Position numbers and translations under genes: made by a program. A DNA stretch of 21,066 bases from a virus. Below the pieces are notes generated by a model. That model was not told the origin of the DNA and searched no databases. It saw nothing but the letters and a program-made list of their open reading frames with translations. Shown here in pieces: positions 7,601 through 15,734 of this stretch; position 1 is the stretch's first letter, and the number at the start of each line of letters is the position of its first letter. The stretch covers positions 1 to 21,066 of IMG/VR virus record IMGVR_UViG_3300035703_000447. One strand, 5' to 3'.

Positions 7601-10600
7601 TTCCGTTGACTTGATTGTTATAATTGTTAACAAGATCAGTATAATTGACAAATCGTACATTACGTAATGGATAGATATTACCTGTACCGCCTTCAGTTTC
7701 CAAATAAACATCAATGTAAAAAGTATTATTGCTTTTTATTCCGGTGACTTTGTGTACACCGTCTATATTAGGTATAGTAGTACTACCTCTGATCAATACA
7801 TAATCGCCTGACACTAAATTGTGTTGTTGTAAAACACCAGCGGGCATTGCAACAGTTATCTGTGCATCATCTGCCGCAGTAATTCCTGGACATGCATCTG
7901 CTATGTACATACCAAAGTCCATGCTTTGATAAACTGCGTAACCAGTATTAGCGGTTGCTGTTGTACTGTTGTCTGCAACCCAGATACTGAAAATGTTGGG
8001 ATCGTATTCCATTTCACGGAACACTTGATTGCCGTCACTGCCTACAATTGCGTTAAACACGTTGCTGACACTAGACGCAGCGGCAGTGTAGGTTTGTGCA
8101 GTAAATCCAACAGTGGTGTTTGCGGTCCCGGCGCCAATTATTAATGTACTATTGGTACTGGTTAATTTGAGCTTGTTGTTACCGCTGCTAGCAGTCACTC
8201 CGGTTATTGCTGCGAGATTGATTGCAGTAATAATAGAAGTCAGATCGCTGGTCACAGGAACAGAAGTGATTGTTTGCGTTGCTGCGGTGACACCCGGGGT
8301 AAGACCAATAGTAGCGTTAGCAGTTCCTCCACCTATGTAGAGTGTAGAACTAGTGCTAAGGATATTTAAAAACAACCCGCTTGGTATTGCTGCACGGGCA
8401 GTTATACCGTCTATTCCTGCTGTGTTGATTTGATCTATCACTTGTGTGATAGTTAAGTTAGGATTACTAACAGTTGTGTTACCGGTAGAATTAATAACAG
8501 TGGTTGATGTAGTGATGCCCACTTCTGCATTGGCTGTTGCTGCGGTGATAGTGAAGTTAAAAGTCACTGCATTATTGAGTGTAGTTTTGGTCAGAACCAA
8601 TCTGTCAGACGAAATGCTGGCTGTTAAATTAGTAATAGTTGCTGCGTTTATTTTAGTAACTATTTGTGCTAGCGTATAAGTTTGATATCCTGTAGCTGTG
8701 TTGGTATATACCACAGTGGTAACACTGAACACAGTTGTGGTATTTGCTTGCAACCATATTGAAATATCATTGGTATATACTCCTGTATTCAATGCTGTTC
8801 TAGAATCAGTGATATCACCTGCTGCAATAGTTTCAGATCCTGACAATACGTTGGCTGCAATATAGCTTGTGCCTTTGATGTTATTGATAATAGTAACATC
8901 ACTGTCCATTAATGCTGCTATCTGTGCTGCATAGCTTGGAGATGCGTTGTACTCTGCCAGCAGTGCTGATATGTTAAGACCGGCGGTATTTGCAAAATAT
9001 GTAGTTAAGAATGTTGACCACGATCCTGTGTATGCTGTTCTTAGATTTTCGATAGCAGCGATTCTGGCAGTGGCTGCGGCAGCTCTTGCTGAAGTATTGT
9101 TGTTGACCGTCCAGCTGGAATTAAACGAATCTTCAAACGCAGCTTTTGCAGTTATGTTTGTAACAATCGGACCGGTATCATTGAATAAAACATCAACACC
9201 ATCCAGTGTGAGTTTTTTCGTAGCACTACCTTCAATTTGAGGATTGATCACTGTGCCTACTATTACAATGTTTCCGAATGTAAGTGTACTGGTTGTACTA
9301 CTGAACGAAATAGTTTGTGCAGTGTCTGAACTAGTTCCGAGAATCAAAGTGCTGCCGTGTGCTACCAAATTGGTACTAGCAATGTTAGCAGTGCCAGTGA
9401 TTGATATTGGATTATACGTTACACTAGAAGTAGTTTTTGCAATAGTTATAGTTGTACCGTCAATAATCAATGTTTGACCGTTGCTTGGTATAACTGGTAA
9501 TACACTAGTTCCGGTAACTGTAATAGGTTCACTTGGTCTGGTTAAGCCGCTGCTTCCATCCGGGTCCAGCATCTCCCACACACGGCCTTTGTATATTACA
9601 CGATCTTTGAATTTGTAAGAAGTTTTATTATCCCATTGACGGAGATTTTTCCAATCTCCGTCAAAACTATAAGCTGCACGAGTTTCTTCTGGAAATGAGA
9701 AAAAGTCATCACTGATCAATACTTTGTAATCAGTTTCCGTAGTTAGCGGAAGACCAGCGGTAATAAAATCATCCGCATATACGTCTTCTGCTGAAATTGT
9801 ATTATTATTGTAGGTTTTAGGACTACGAGTTGTAAAATTGTTGCCCGGAGTCCCGGTTACCAATAGTGGACTGTTTGTATCTATATCAATTACAATATCA
9901 GTCAACACATCAGGGCGATCATATCCGCTGAACCTAATAGGCTGCGGACTTGTTTTTAGCAGTTCACTATTAATTTGAAATTCAATAGTATTTCTACTGC
10001 GAACATCGCCGAAGTCAGCAGTTCGAATAGCCCAATCTTCATATAGTGTTGCGTTTGCAGCAAGACCGAACAAACTGGTGTTTCTCATAAATGCGTTCAA
10101 TGCAAATCGAGTTCCTCTGTACTTGCGTGTGCCTTGTGTAAAATAAAATGCAGTGTCATTGTCAGTGTCTAAATGTATAGCCCAATCGGGCTTGTTATAG
10201 CCAGTGTTAAATCTAGCAGTATCGACCAATTGGTTGTTGTTAAAAATCGCACCTTGTGCATATACTTGATCTATTTCTCTTGCTGTGGTATCAAAGTTGT
10301 TGATGATAGTATTGCCGTTCACCAAGTAACCCGGACTGTATAGCTTTCCGTTCCAGTCTTTGGTTCTGCTGCCTCTCCAGATTATTCTCTTGTGTAATTG
10401 TCCCAGTGCAGGATTATAAATTACATCGTCGAATTGGGTACTGTTGTTGAACACAATTGCATGTTCAATTTCAACTTTGTACATTCTAACACCGTAGATT
10501 TTTGTATTAGAATCTTTAGCTGTAATGGTTGTTACTCCATTTTCTTTTTCTAATACTTCTCTAGATATAATTACTTTGTTGGGCAATAGCTGTTTGTTGT

Positions 10601-13600
10601 TGCTGTCGATTAAATTGTAAACGCCGTCATACTTATTGTTAATGTTATCGTAATAACCACGTGTGCCTTCATTGATTTCAATAACGCTGTCACTTGGTAT
10701 AACATTTGTAGAATTGCCTATTGTTGCTGTGGTTGACCAAATTACAAATTGACCCGCTGCGTCGCCCCAAGTCTTAACCCAGCCTTGCTGATTTAAAAAT
10801 TCTCCATATCCTAGAATAAAATCATACACAGCTTGTAAAGTAGGCAACACAGTGTTGTAGTACAAACGCTGTGGGATATTATTATAAGATCTGTATTTGT
10901 TAACGGTGGTGTTACCAAAGCTAACAATAGTGGTTCTTGTTCCAGTGTTGGGAGTGTAATAGTTAAAATATTGATTACTGTTGTCGTACCCAGTAATCAA
11001 GTATCCGTTGAAGGATTTAGTAATTTTAACTGCTCCATAAAACAATTCTTGATTGGGTTGACTGGTATACAATAATGCAGTGTAGTCTTCTTCGGGGATA
11101 GCAACCCGTCCTTTATTTTGACTGCTTTCTAATATAAAACTTTGGTTATTAGGATTGACAAACCCGCCAGCTTTTATCATCGGAGTATAAGATAAGGTAT
11201 TGAATCTGTCTTCTAGACTTTCAACAGGTGTATTATTGAATCTAGCAAATTCCACAATAGCATTGCTCATACCATTGAAATAGCGTTTTGCACCTTTCAT
11301 CAAAAATGCATTAAATGTTGCAGTGCCACTGGATATAATCACTGTTGGTTTGCTTTGAAATTCACCACCGGGATTGGTAACACTAGCTGCTATAACAGCA
11401 CCGTTTACCACAACAGCAACCGCAGTTGCTCCGCCGCCAAAGTTTTCAAATATATTGAGCGTGGGAACACCATAGTCACTACCGCCGTTTGTTACGTCAA
11501 TATACTCAATAATATTATCTGCATACCTGCTATATGATAGATTGACATTTTTGTTATTGCCCAGTAGTTTAGTATCAGAGAATATTAGCTGATGATTATT
11601 TAAGGTTCTATTTTCTGCGAATCTACGTTTGTTGCTATTAAAATAATTATTGATAATCCACAGTGGACGAACTCTCATAAGTCCTAGTGCAGTTAATATT
11701 TTGTTTTCCGAAGTGGTTCTCCATTGATTTTCAATGTTCCCCCAGTCTCCGAACACAAATTCAATGTTTCTATCAGCTAGCGCAGGAGTAGAAGTTACCC
11801 CGGCAGTGATCGGATCATTGAGTACACCAGCTGTTGTCACCAACACGTTTGTATCCCAATTGTATGCACTGTATGCATATATTGCGTTATATTCAAAGTT
11901 AACATCGTCAGGATTGTTGTAATGCCCGTACTTCAGTGCTTCAATTAACGCTTCTCGCTTTGGGACGTTGGTCCAGCTGTAGTAATCATCCCACCAATAA
12001 GGTTTTTTATCGTGACCTAGCATTTCCCACGGATGACTGTGCGGACGGTCTGTGTTGAAAAAGTAATGATAAATTCCTCTCCATCCGCCAATGTACGGCG
12101 TAACAGTCTTGTAATTCCATGTAAATTTATTCAACGGATCGTAATAATCATCGCTGCTGAGCGAAGAAATGTTATTTTTAGTTTTCCACTTGTTGAATTC
12201 ACTTTGCAGTGCTAGTGTCATATCATCCCATTTCACCGACGATATTTTATTAGCATTGGGCATTATTTCCAAATAATCGATTATGTTGTCATAATCTCCT
12301 GTTAAATTATTAAATATTCTAGTTTCTAATTCCCATACTGCGGCGTCCAGTATATTAAAATTACCAGACTGTCTGTCCGAAAAGTCATCAGTAGTTGCAA
12401 TATGTATTGAACCGTCATGACATAAAATAACTCTCGACGTACCAATTCCAGTACTGTCAGTATCGAAGTTGTTTATCAATGTTGGAGTATAAGGTCTGAT
12501 AAAACCTAGCTTAACTGCGCTAGGCGGCATGAAGCTAACACTGTCCATTGGGTACCATCTAATCTCAATATAAACTCTACCAGTTGCATCAGGAGAAAAT
12601 GCTGTCGCAATGCGAACTTGTGCAGCGTTAATTATCTCATAGTCGGCGTCACGCAGTAGTGGCCTCCAATGCGCAACGTCTGCACCGCCATCACGATCTT
12701 TGACCCAGACTTGTATATGATTTTCAGTGTCGTCGTAGTAGTTAACTGTTTTAGGTAACGAAAATATAACACTTTCGCCTGTTGTCCATGTGTAGTCGAC
12801 ACTTTCGTAATCTCTGTACAACACCATGTTGCTGTGTGCAAAAGGAGAATCCTTTGTTTTACCCAAGTTCAATTCTGTCAGCGCACGATCCATTAGTTCA
12901 TAAACTGGGACTGTGATATCTGTAGTGTTGTGCAGTTGTGTTATTTTTCTCAATAACTGTTGACGAAACTTTGTGTAACTGCCAGCAATAAATTTTAAAC
13001 TAGCAAACGGATTGGTGTCTGTGTCCATTAGCGTTTGTGCTAGTAGTTCTGTACTGTAGGCTTGTTGCCTAATAGTACCACCAAACTCGTGGATTCTAGG
13101 CAGTGTGTCGTAGTTGTTATCGCCGAAATAATCACCCGAGAACCCTGGGATACCCGTCATTTGTGATTTGATATGTTGCTGCAAGTCCCCAAAAGTAGCA
13201 GAAGTCAACCACTCATTTTGTGGATTATAAATGTGAGTATCCGCAACGTCATAGGTGACTTCTGGATTATTAACAACAGAATTGGTTATCCATGTGACAT
13301 CCACCACAGTATCTTTAACATAATTGTCGCTTAGTGTTAGTTTGGTTCCTGCTAGTGTGTAGTTTGTGGTGATATTGCCGTTGATGTACACTTCTACATT
13401 TGTGGTTGCGGTATTACTATTCACGTATACAATACCGTAGATACTGTTGTCGCTCGCACTTTGATATTTAAATGCAAGTGTTGATAAACTAGAGCTTAAT
13501 GCTAAAGTAAACAGGTCTCCGCTGACCGCAGTTCTAGTAACACCTGTAATCGCTCCACCTGACATACTAACAAACTCTAAATCTGAATTGTCAAATTGAG

Positions 13601-15734
13601 TTTGTATAGTGTAGGTTTTTCCTTTACTCATAAACAGCACAGGGTTCATCCCATTTATAACAATAGGAGTATGAATTTCGTTGCTGGTACTTTCACTTGT
13701 GACAGTGAAATGACTTGAGTGAGTTTTCATAAATCTAAACTTGTTATCTAACGAAATATTTGTTGTTCCGAGATCAAATTCAGCAGGAACAGTACTATCA
13801 GTAATAACACGTCTAATTTTTGTTTTGATTGGCTGATCATTTCTTAGATTTACCCAACCGTTGTAAAGATTCAGTGTGTGCAAGTTTTTGTAGAAATAAT
13901 AACCTTTGATGTCTTCGATGCTGCTAGCATCATGACTGGCCTGGTACCCCTCATCACTGTTGGTGATGTTATAGTTGTATCTTACAGCGCCCAAAGCTAT
14001 ATCAAAATTAAATCCAGGATTATTTCCGTAGTCTACATATACTGGTGCAAATCCCAGACCTTCGTCCACCAGTCCATTGCTCTTACTGTAATCGAAAATT
14101 TTGTCACCAGCAAATGTACTATTGGGATAAACTGTGGGATCATCTAACACAGCGCCGTCTATGTCATACAAGTTGAATAATATTCCGTGACTACGACTGG
14201 ATTTCTGTTGTCCGTAGACCCAATCGCTACCAGACCAATACCATTCACTACCTGCATAAATTAATCCGTCATATGAATCTAAGAATACACTATTATAACC
14301 GTTTATGGTCATAACCTTGTCGCCTTCAGTTAAACTGGGAAAGATAAGCGAAAGAGTAATAGAACTTCCTACACCGCCCACAGTGTAAATTTTATTGTTG
14401 TACGATGCATTTGGACTGTTAACAAAAAGTACTTTGTCTCCGTTAGTCAAAGCACGAGCAGTAATTTGTCTCCAGTAACGTCGATTTTCGTAATATGTTG
14501 GATTTTTAGCCGACGCATGTGTTTCCACACAATCCCAAAACGTAACTTCAGTGTCAAGAGTGATCTTAACTTGTGTTCCCTTTTCGTATCCCACTGTATC
14601 CCACTCAGTGGTAACTGTTTGAGTTGCCAGATCCCACGAAGTGTTTCCGATGATATCAATAGGATCTATGCTGTCAAACATGTGGTTGAGTGTGGTTAGA
14701 TGCAACTGACCAAAATTATATTTTTCGATATTTGCTCTGAATTCAATGATAGGACGAGTAGCACGATGGCTGTCTACCGCGTAGTCAACTGCTGAATCAC
14801 CAGTATAATCACATACAGTGTGTATTACATCTTCTTTGACCCATAGATTGGTTCTTGCCCACGCACTCTGGTCCTGACTCCATCGTTGTTCGACTACATA
14901 TTCTCTAGTTGCAACATTGTCCGGATCAATTTGATCAGTATACTGGGTTTCTTGATAATCTGCTCTATAGATAGTGCTGTTCATCCATACTTTAGAGCCA
15001 AACGGCGAAGCATTAAATGAAGCTTCAAAATGTACAGTTAGTTTAATACCAGACGGATCTCCCACCCCGTCAATGATATATAACGCATCAAGTTCGCTGT
15101 TACTGACGTTGTCGCCGATAAAGCTAATTCTCATGCCGTTTTTGAATTCTAGTGTTTTACCGTTTTGAAGTACAGGTGTAGTGTAGTATATTTGTCCGAT
15201 GATGTCATCGACATCTATAGGATTGTCAACAGTCGCTTGAATTATGCAAGCAGGTATGTAATCAATCATCCAGAAATACTTGTGATAGTTTACAAACATA
15301 TCGTAATTGATAGGCAGATCCAATGTATAACCTGCTTCGTTTAATGCTTTGTTGGGTTGAGATACTTGTGCTTCATTGAACTCTAACGCCCGCAGTAAAT
15401 CATCGTAAGTTAAGATGCCTGTTAGATTGTTATCACTATCGCGGTTGGTTACACCAGGCGCAAATTGATAATAATCAGTTGTTCGATCTTGTACGTAGCG
15501 ATCACTGGCAGAAGTGTTGGTCTTCATTGAACCAATATAGTGGTTAATTGCTTGCAAACTACCGCTGGACATTAGCTGTTCAAGTGTGGTGTTTAAAAAC
15601 TGAGTATTGACTGTGGTTTTAAATATGCTAGGAAGCAATCCCGAAACATTTCTAGTTCCGACATATTCTGTACTTTCACCTGGTCTTGTGATATTTGGTG
15701 CTACAGTTGGATTTGCTCTAAAGTTTGTACTCAT
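4638..15734 (-). CDS. Giant virion structural protein of marine T4-like phage type, 3698 aa, probable baseplate periphery / fibre-attachment component
   Basis: One uninterrupted frame fills more than half the window. The ATG overlaps the gp6 stop (ATGA), with GGAG ten bases upstream. The N-terminus (LPSIFKTTVNTQFLNTTLEQ near residue 30, HYIGSMKTNTSASDRYVQ near 65, FVNYHKYFWMIDY near 145) matches a giant structural protein family I know from marine T4-like phages. Further shared motifs are PPSAVKLGFIRPYTPT near 1070, GHDGS near 1104, WRGIYHYFFNTDRPHSHPWE near 1225, FGDWGNIENQW near 1330, a GGSDYG-type beta module near 1410-1475, and two CBM5/12-like W/Y motifs near 2027-2062 and 3043-3100. Residues about 2070-2560 are a Thr/Ala/Ser-rich insert with flagellin-IN-like repeats. 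The C-terminus has WIGNERIEYG and RGTRGTSTTTHSNGA near 3610-3641. It occupies the place of T4 gene 7 but is over three times longer than T4 gp7 (about 1030 aa). No enzyme motif was seen. Confidence 0.9.
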   Translation of the reverse strand: MSTNFRANPTVAPNITRPGESTEYVGTRNVSGLLPSIFKTTVNTQFLNTTLEQLMSSGSLQAINHYIGSMKTNTSASDRYVQDRTTDYYQFAPGVTNRDSDNNLTGILTYDDLLRALEFNEAQVSQPNKALNEAGYTLDLPINYDMFVNYHKYFWMIDYIPACIIQATVDNPIDVDDIIGQIYYTTPVLQNGKTLEFKNGMRISFIGDNVSNSELDALYIIDGVGDPSGIKLTVHFEASFNASPFGSKVWMNSTIYRADYQETQYTDQIDPDNVATREYVVEQRWSQDQSAWARTNLWVKEDVIHTVCDYTGDSAVDYAVDSHRATRPIIEFRANIEKYNFGQLHLTTLNHMFDSIDPIDIIGNTSWDLATQTVTTEWDTVGYEKGTQVKITLDTEVTFWDCVETHASAKNPTYYENRRYWRQITARALTNGDKVLFVNSPNASYNNKIYTVGGVGSSITLSLIFPSLTEGDKVMTINGYNSVFLDSYDGLIYAGSEWYWSGSDWVYGQQKSSRSHGILFNLYDIDGAVLDDPTVYPNSTFAGDKIFDYSKSNGLVDEGLGFAPVYVDYGNNPGFNFDIALGAVRYNYNITNSDEGYQASHDASSIEDIKGYYFYKNLHTLNLYNGWVNLRNDQPIKTKIRRVITDSTVPAEFDLGTTNISLDNKFRFMKTHSSHFTVTSESTSNEIHTPIVINGMNPVLFMSKGKTYTIQTQFDNSDLEFVSMSGGAITGVTRTAVSGDLFTLALSSSLSTLAFKYQSASDNSIYGIVYVNSNTATTNVEVYINGNITTNYTLAGTKLTLSDNYVKDTVVDVTWITNSVVNNPEVTYDVADTHIYNPQNEWLTSATFGDLQQHIKSQMTGIPGFSGDYFGDNNYDTLPRIHEFGGTIRQQAYSTELLAQTLMDTDTNPFASLKFIAGSYTKFRQQLLRKITQLHNTTDITVPVYELMDRALTELNLGKTKDSPFAHSNMVLYRDYESVDYTWTTGESVIFSLPKTVNYYDDTENHIQVWVKDRDGGADVAHWRPLLRDADYEIINAAQVRIATAFSPDATGRVYIEIRWYPMDSVSFMPPSAVKLGFIRPYTPTLINNFDTDSTGIGTSRVILCHDGSIHIATTDDFSDRQSGNFNILDAAVWELETRIFNNLTGDYDNIIDYLEIMPNANKISSVKWDDMTLALQSEFNKWKTKNNISSLSSDDYYDPLNKFTWNYKTVTPYIGGWRGIYHYFFNTDRPHSHPWEMLGHDKKPYWWDDYYSWTNVPKREALIEALKYGHYNNPDDVNFEYNAIYAYSAYNWDTNVLVTTAGVLNDPITAGVTSTPALADRNIEFVFGDWGNIENQWRTTSENKILTALGLMRVRPLWIINNYFNSNKRRFAENRTLNNHQLIFSDTKLLGNNKNVNLSYSRYADNIIEYIDVTNGGSDYGVPTLNIFENFGGGATAVAVVVNGAVIAASVTNPGGEFQSKPTVIISSGTATFNAFLMKGAKRYFNGMSNAIVEFARFNNTPVESLEDRFNTLSYTPMIKAGGFVNPNNQSFILESSQNKGRVAIPEEDYTALLYTSQPNQELFYGAVKITKSFNGYLITGYDNSNQYFNYYTPNTGTRTTIVSFGNTTVNKYRSYNNIPQRLYYNTVLPTLQAVYDFILGYGEFLNQQGWVKTWGDAAGQFVIWSTTATIGNSTNVIPSDSVIEINEGTRGYYDNINNKYDGVYNLIDSNNKQLLPNKVIISREVLEKENGVTTITAKDSNTKIYGVRMYKVEIEHAIVFNNSTQFDDVIYNPALGQLHKRIIWRGSRTKDWNGKLYSPGYLVNGNTIINNFDTTAREIDQVYAQGAIFNNNQLVDTARFNTGYNKPDWAIHLDTDNDTAFYFTQGTRKYRGTRFALNAFMRNTSLFGLAANATLYEDWAIRTADFGDVRSRNTIEFQINSELLKTSPQPIRFSGYDRPDVLTDIVIDIDTNSPLLVTGTPGNNFTTRSPKTYNNNTISAEDVYADDFITAGLPLTTETDYKVLISDDFFSFPEETRAAYSFDGDWKNLRQWDNKTSYKFKDRVIYKGRVWEMLDPDGSSGLTRPSEPITVTGTSVLPVIPSNGQTLIIDGTTITIAKTTSSVTYNPISITGTANIASTNLVAHGSTLILGTSSDTAQTISFSSTTSTLTFGNIVIVGTVINPQIEGSATKKLTLDGVDVLFNDTGPIVTNITAKAAFEDSFNSSWTVNNNTSARAAAATARIAAIENLRTAYTGSWSTFLTTYFANTAGLNISALLAEYNASPSYAAQIAALMDSDVTIINNIKGTSYIAANVLSGSETIAAGDITDSRTALNTGVYTNDISIWLQANTTTVFSVTTVVYTNTATGYQTYTLAQIVTKINAATITNLTASISSDRLVLTKTTLNNAVTFNFTITAATANAEVGITTSTTVINSTGNTTVSNPNLTITQVIDQINTAGIDGITARAAIPSGLFLNILSTSSTLYIGGGTANATIGLTPGVTAATQTITSVPVTSDLTSIITAINLAAITGVTASSGNNKLKLTSTNSTLIIGAGTANTTVGFTAQTYTAAASSVSNVFNAIVGSDGNQVFREMEYDPNIFSIWVADNSTTATANTGYAVYQSMDFGMYIADACPGITAADDAQITVAMPAGVLQQHNLVSGDYVLIRGSTTIPNIDGVHKVTGIKSNNTFYIDVYLETEGGTGNIYPLRNVRFVNYTDLVNNYNNQVNGIYKYNFSNYRQNNRLKPIYAFVDDDNSGYPAVYRYTGLFSNTAGHYGQGTWLKIRTSIAQARNDLIHNVKIYDSVTRSLITTIEVWDPAKGILPGFIDKEIEFKSASDIANYNYSNISGYTNNERAWSDQHIGVRWWNLNTAIYLDYEQSSIDYQQNNWGRLFDGATVDVYEWTRSPSLPDQWQSLVDDGIVIDGKPASGEVYTETLNGEQVYQWTEQTYYNPKTNSTATNYYFWVKNKNSYAGIRNYNTYQLAKLIENPTAYDITWCAASGADSLFVANIENFVTNNSVIQINQTYISNAMPLTEYTLLSDSDQNRPIPEQLHIKMRDSLVAYNWNKIRYNYSTYSAFTVYNKDQVVEQDEKYYISLIDSNLNHSPSVDTAQYYWSRIYEYSLVDDTIEADIDIVRSKALPDLSLHPYNRYGHLTRPNQSLIRNHEEARHNFIQTANKLISDICLISQMNGWDTVLNSTYVEGAVTYDISKYWNYIDWIRRDYAADGTLLYQFDISNVPDLTVESKFDLIPVLGETADYAENTYVYVKNALHEDNTNRPEIYRYVNNEWVLVWKKKGTIEFSEELWNQSKFGHGFDTVGFDITGFDSHLGNIISKIFDELRNRIFIGGFKYLYNQLWFSCLQQAIADNTTDDFAFKTTFVDLKIQHPLLEEKATYQNYTMDAVEEFFSSIKPFHTKLLSSTEAVTYTETNDIEITELDLDEEIILKYNNHSGRSWAGDTILSGGEFTSTFLADPYVVTGYSADNYVEDGTVTGSTAPTNEDGSTFTTPDVDIDFIYDGNTFVQPIEEGWGSEIYPVDFTENIRIRVQTNVNGATETSDTRSFQIDYFAPSGIEESIAIVDAAKTTLASSITETDTTIAVVNAALLTDPAGTYTVYESITTPRGVVWIGNERIEYGAIEGNTLVYCIRGTRGTSTTTHSNGASVEDASWTKRIPTLDNFIDYGNGLRMAYNDTGVSLSTAGTTPEHAFIRNAGFGTI
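6430..6605 (-). other. CBM5/12-like module inside the giant protein
   Basis: Residues about 3043-3101 of the giant protein read YNWNKIRYNY, then STYSAFTVYNKDQVVEQDEK, YYISLIDSNLNHSPS and YYWSRI. The spacing of an aromatic-rich start, a tyrosine-asparagine-x-x-x-x-V strand, and a closing W resembles the small carbohydrate-binding fold of chitinase-type CBM5/12 modules. This fold recurs in phage fibre and baseplate proteins. Recognition is by eye; sugar binding is not shown. Confidence 0.45.
8060..9530 (-). other. Thr/Ala/Ser/Ile-rich insert of about 490 residues inside the giant protein
   Basis: Between the segment RVWEMLDPDGSSGLTRPSEP and the segment NQVFREMEYDPNIFSIW, which are mixed in composition like the rest of the protein, lies a low-charge stretch dominated by Thr, Ser, Ala, Ile, Val and Asn. 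It starts with beta-like repeats (GQTLIIDGTTITIAKTTSS, GSTLILGTSSDTAQTISFSS, KKLTLDGVDVLF). An Ala-rich helical part follows (SARAAAATARIAAIENLRTA). It ends with three flagellin-IN-like repeats. It looks like a domain insertion into an older scaffold. Confidence 0.6.
8098..8712 (-). repeat. Three tandem flagellin-IN-like repeats (protein level) in the giant protein
   Basis: In protein order the units lie at about 8712-8510, 8480-8290 and 8283-8098. Each has a helix-like core followed by two strands and a glycine turn: YTLAQIVTKINAATITNLTA; LTITQVIDQINTAGIDGITA then LYIGGGTANATIGLT; VTSDLTSIITAINLAAITGV then LIIGAGTANTTVGFT. The shared pattern (I...IN.A.I.G.TA....L.L......L.IG.GTAN...G.T) resembles the IN motif of flagellins and hook-associated proteins. 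Each unit is about 60-70 residues. The repeats are diverged at DNA level. Confidence 0.6.
9550..9655 (-). other. CBM5/12-like module just before the Thr-rich insert
   Basis: Residues about 2027-2062 of the giant protein read WKNLRQWDNKTSYKFKDRVI and YKGRVWEMLDPDGSSG. This matches the W..xxxY..gd.V.y.G..W pattern of small carbohydrate-binding modules. The Thr-rich insert begins a few residues later, so this module may have been the target of domain insertion. Recognised by eye only. Confidence 0.4.
11310..11505 (-). other. GGSGY-type beta module in the giant protein
   Basis: Residues about 1410-1475 read IDVTNGGSDYGVPTLNIFEN, then FGGGATAVAVVVNGAVIAAS and VTNPGGEFQSKPTVIISSG. The two half-repeats (NGGS.Y..PT...... 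GGGA.A.A.V.NG.V....VTN.G..... PTV.I) are a common beta module of marine phage structural proteins. A related module is present in gp6 at 17205-17410. Confidence 0.65.

Noticed and set aside
8113-9477. Four plus-strand open frames of 75-97 codons (8113-8340, 8446-8679, 8947-9240, 9244-9477)
   Set aside because: They lie antisense to the Thr/Ala/Ser-rich insert. Its codon bias suppresses stops on the other strand and gives Val/Leu/Ala-rich nonsense; no ribosome site or context supports them.
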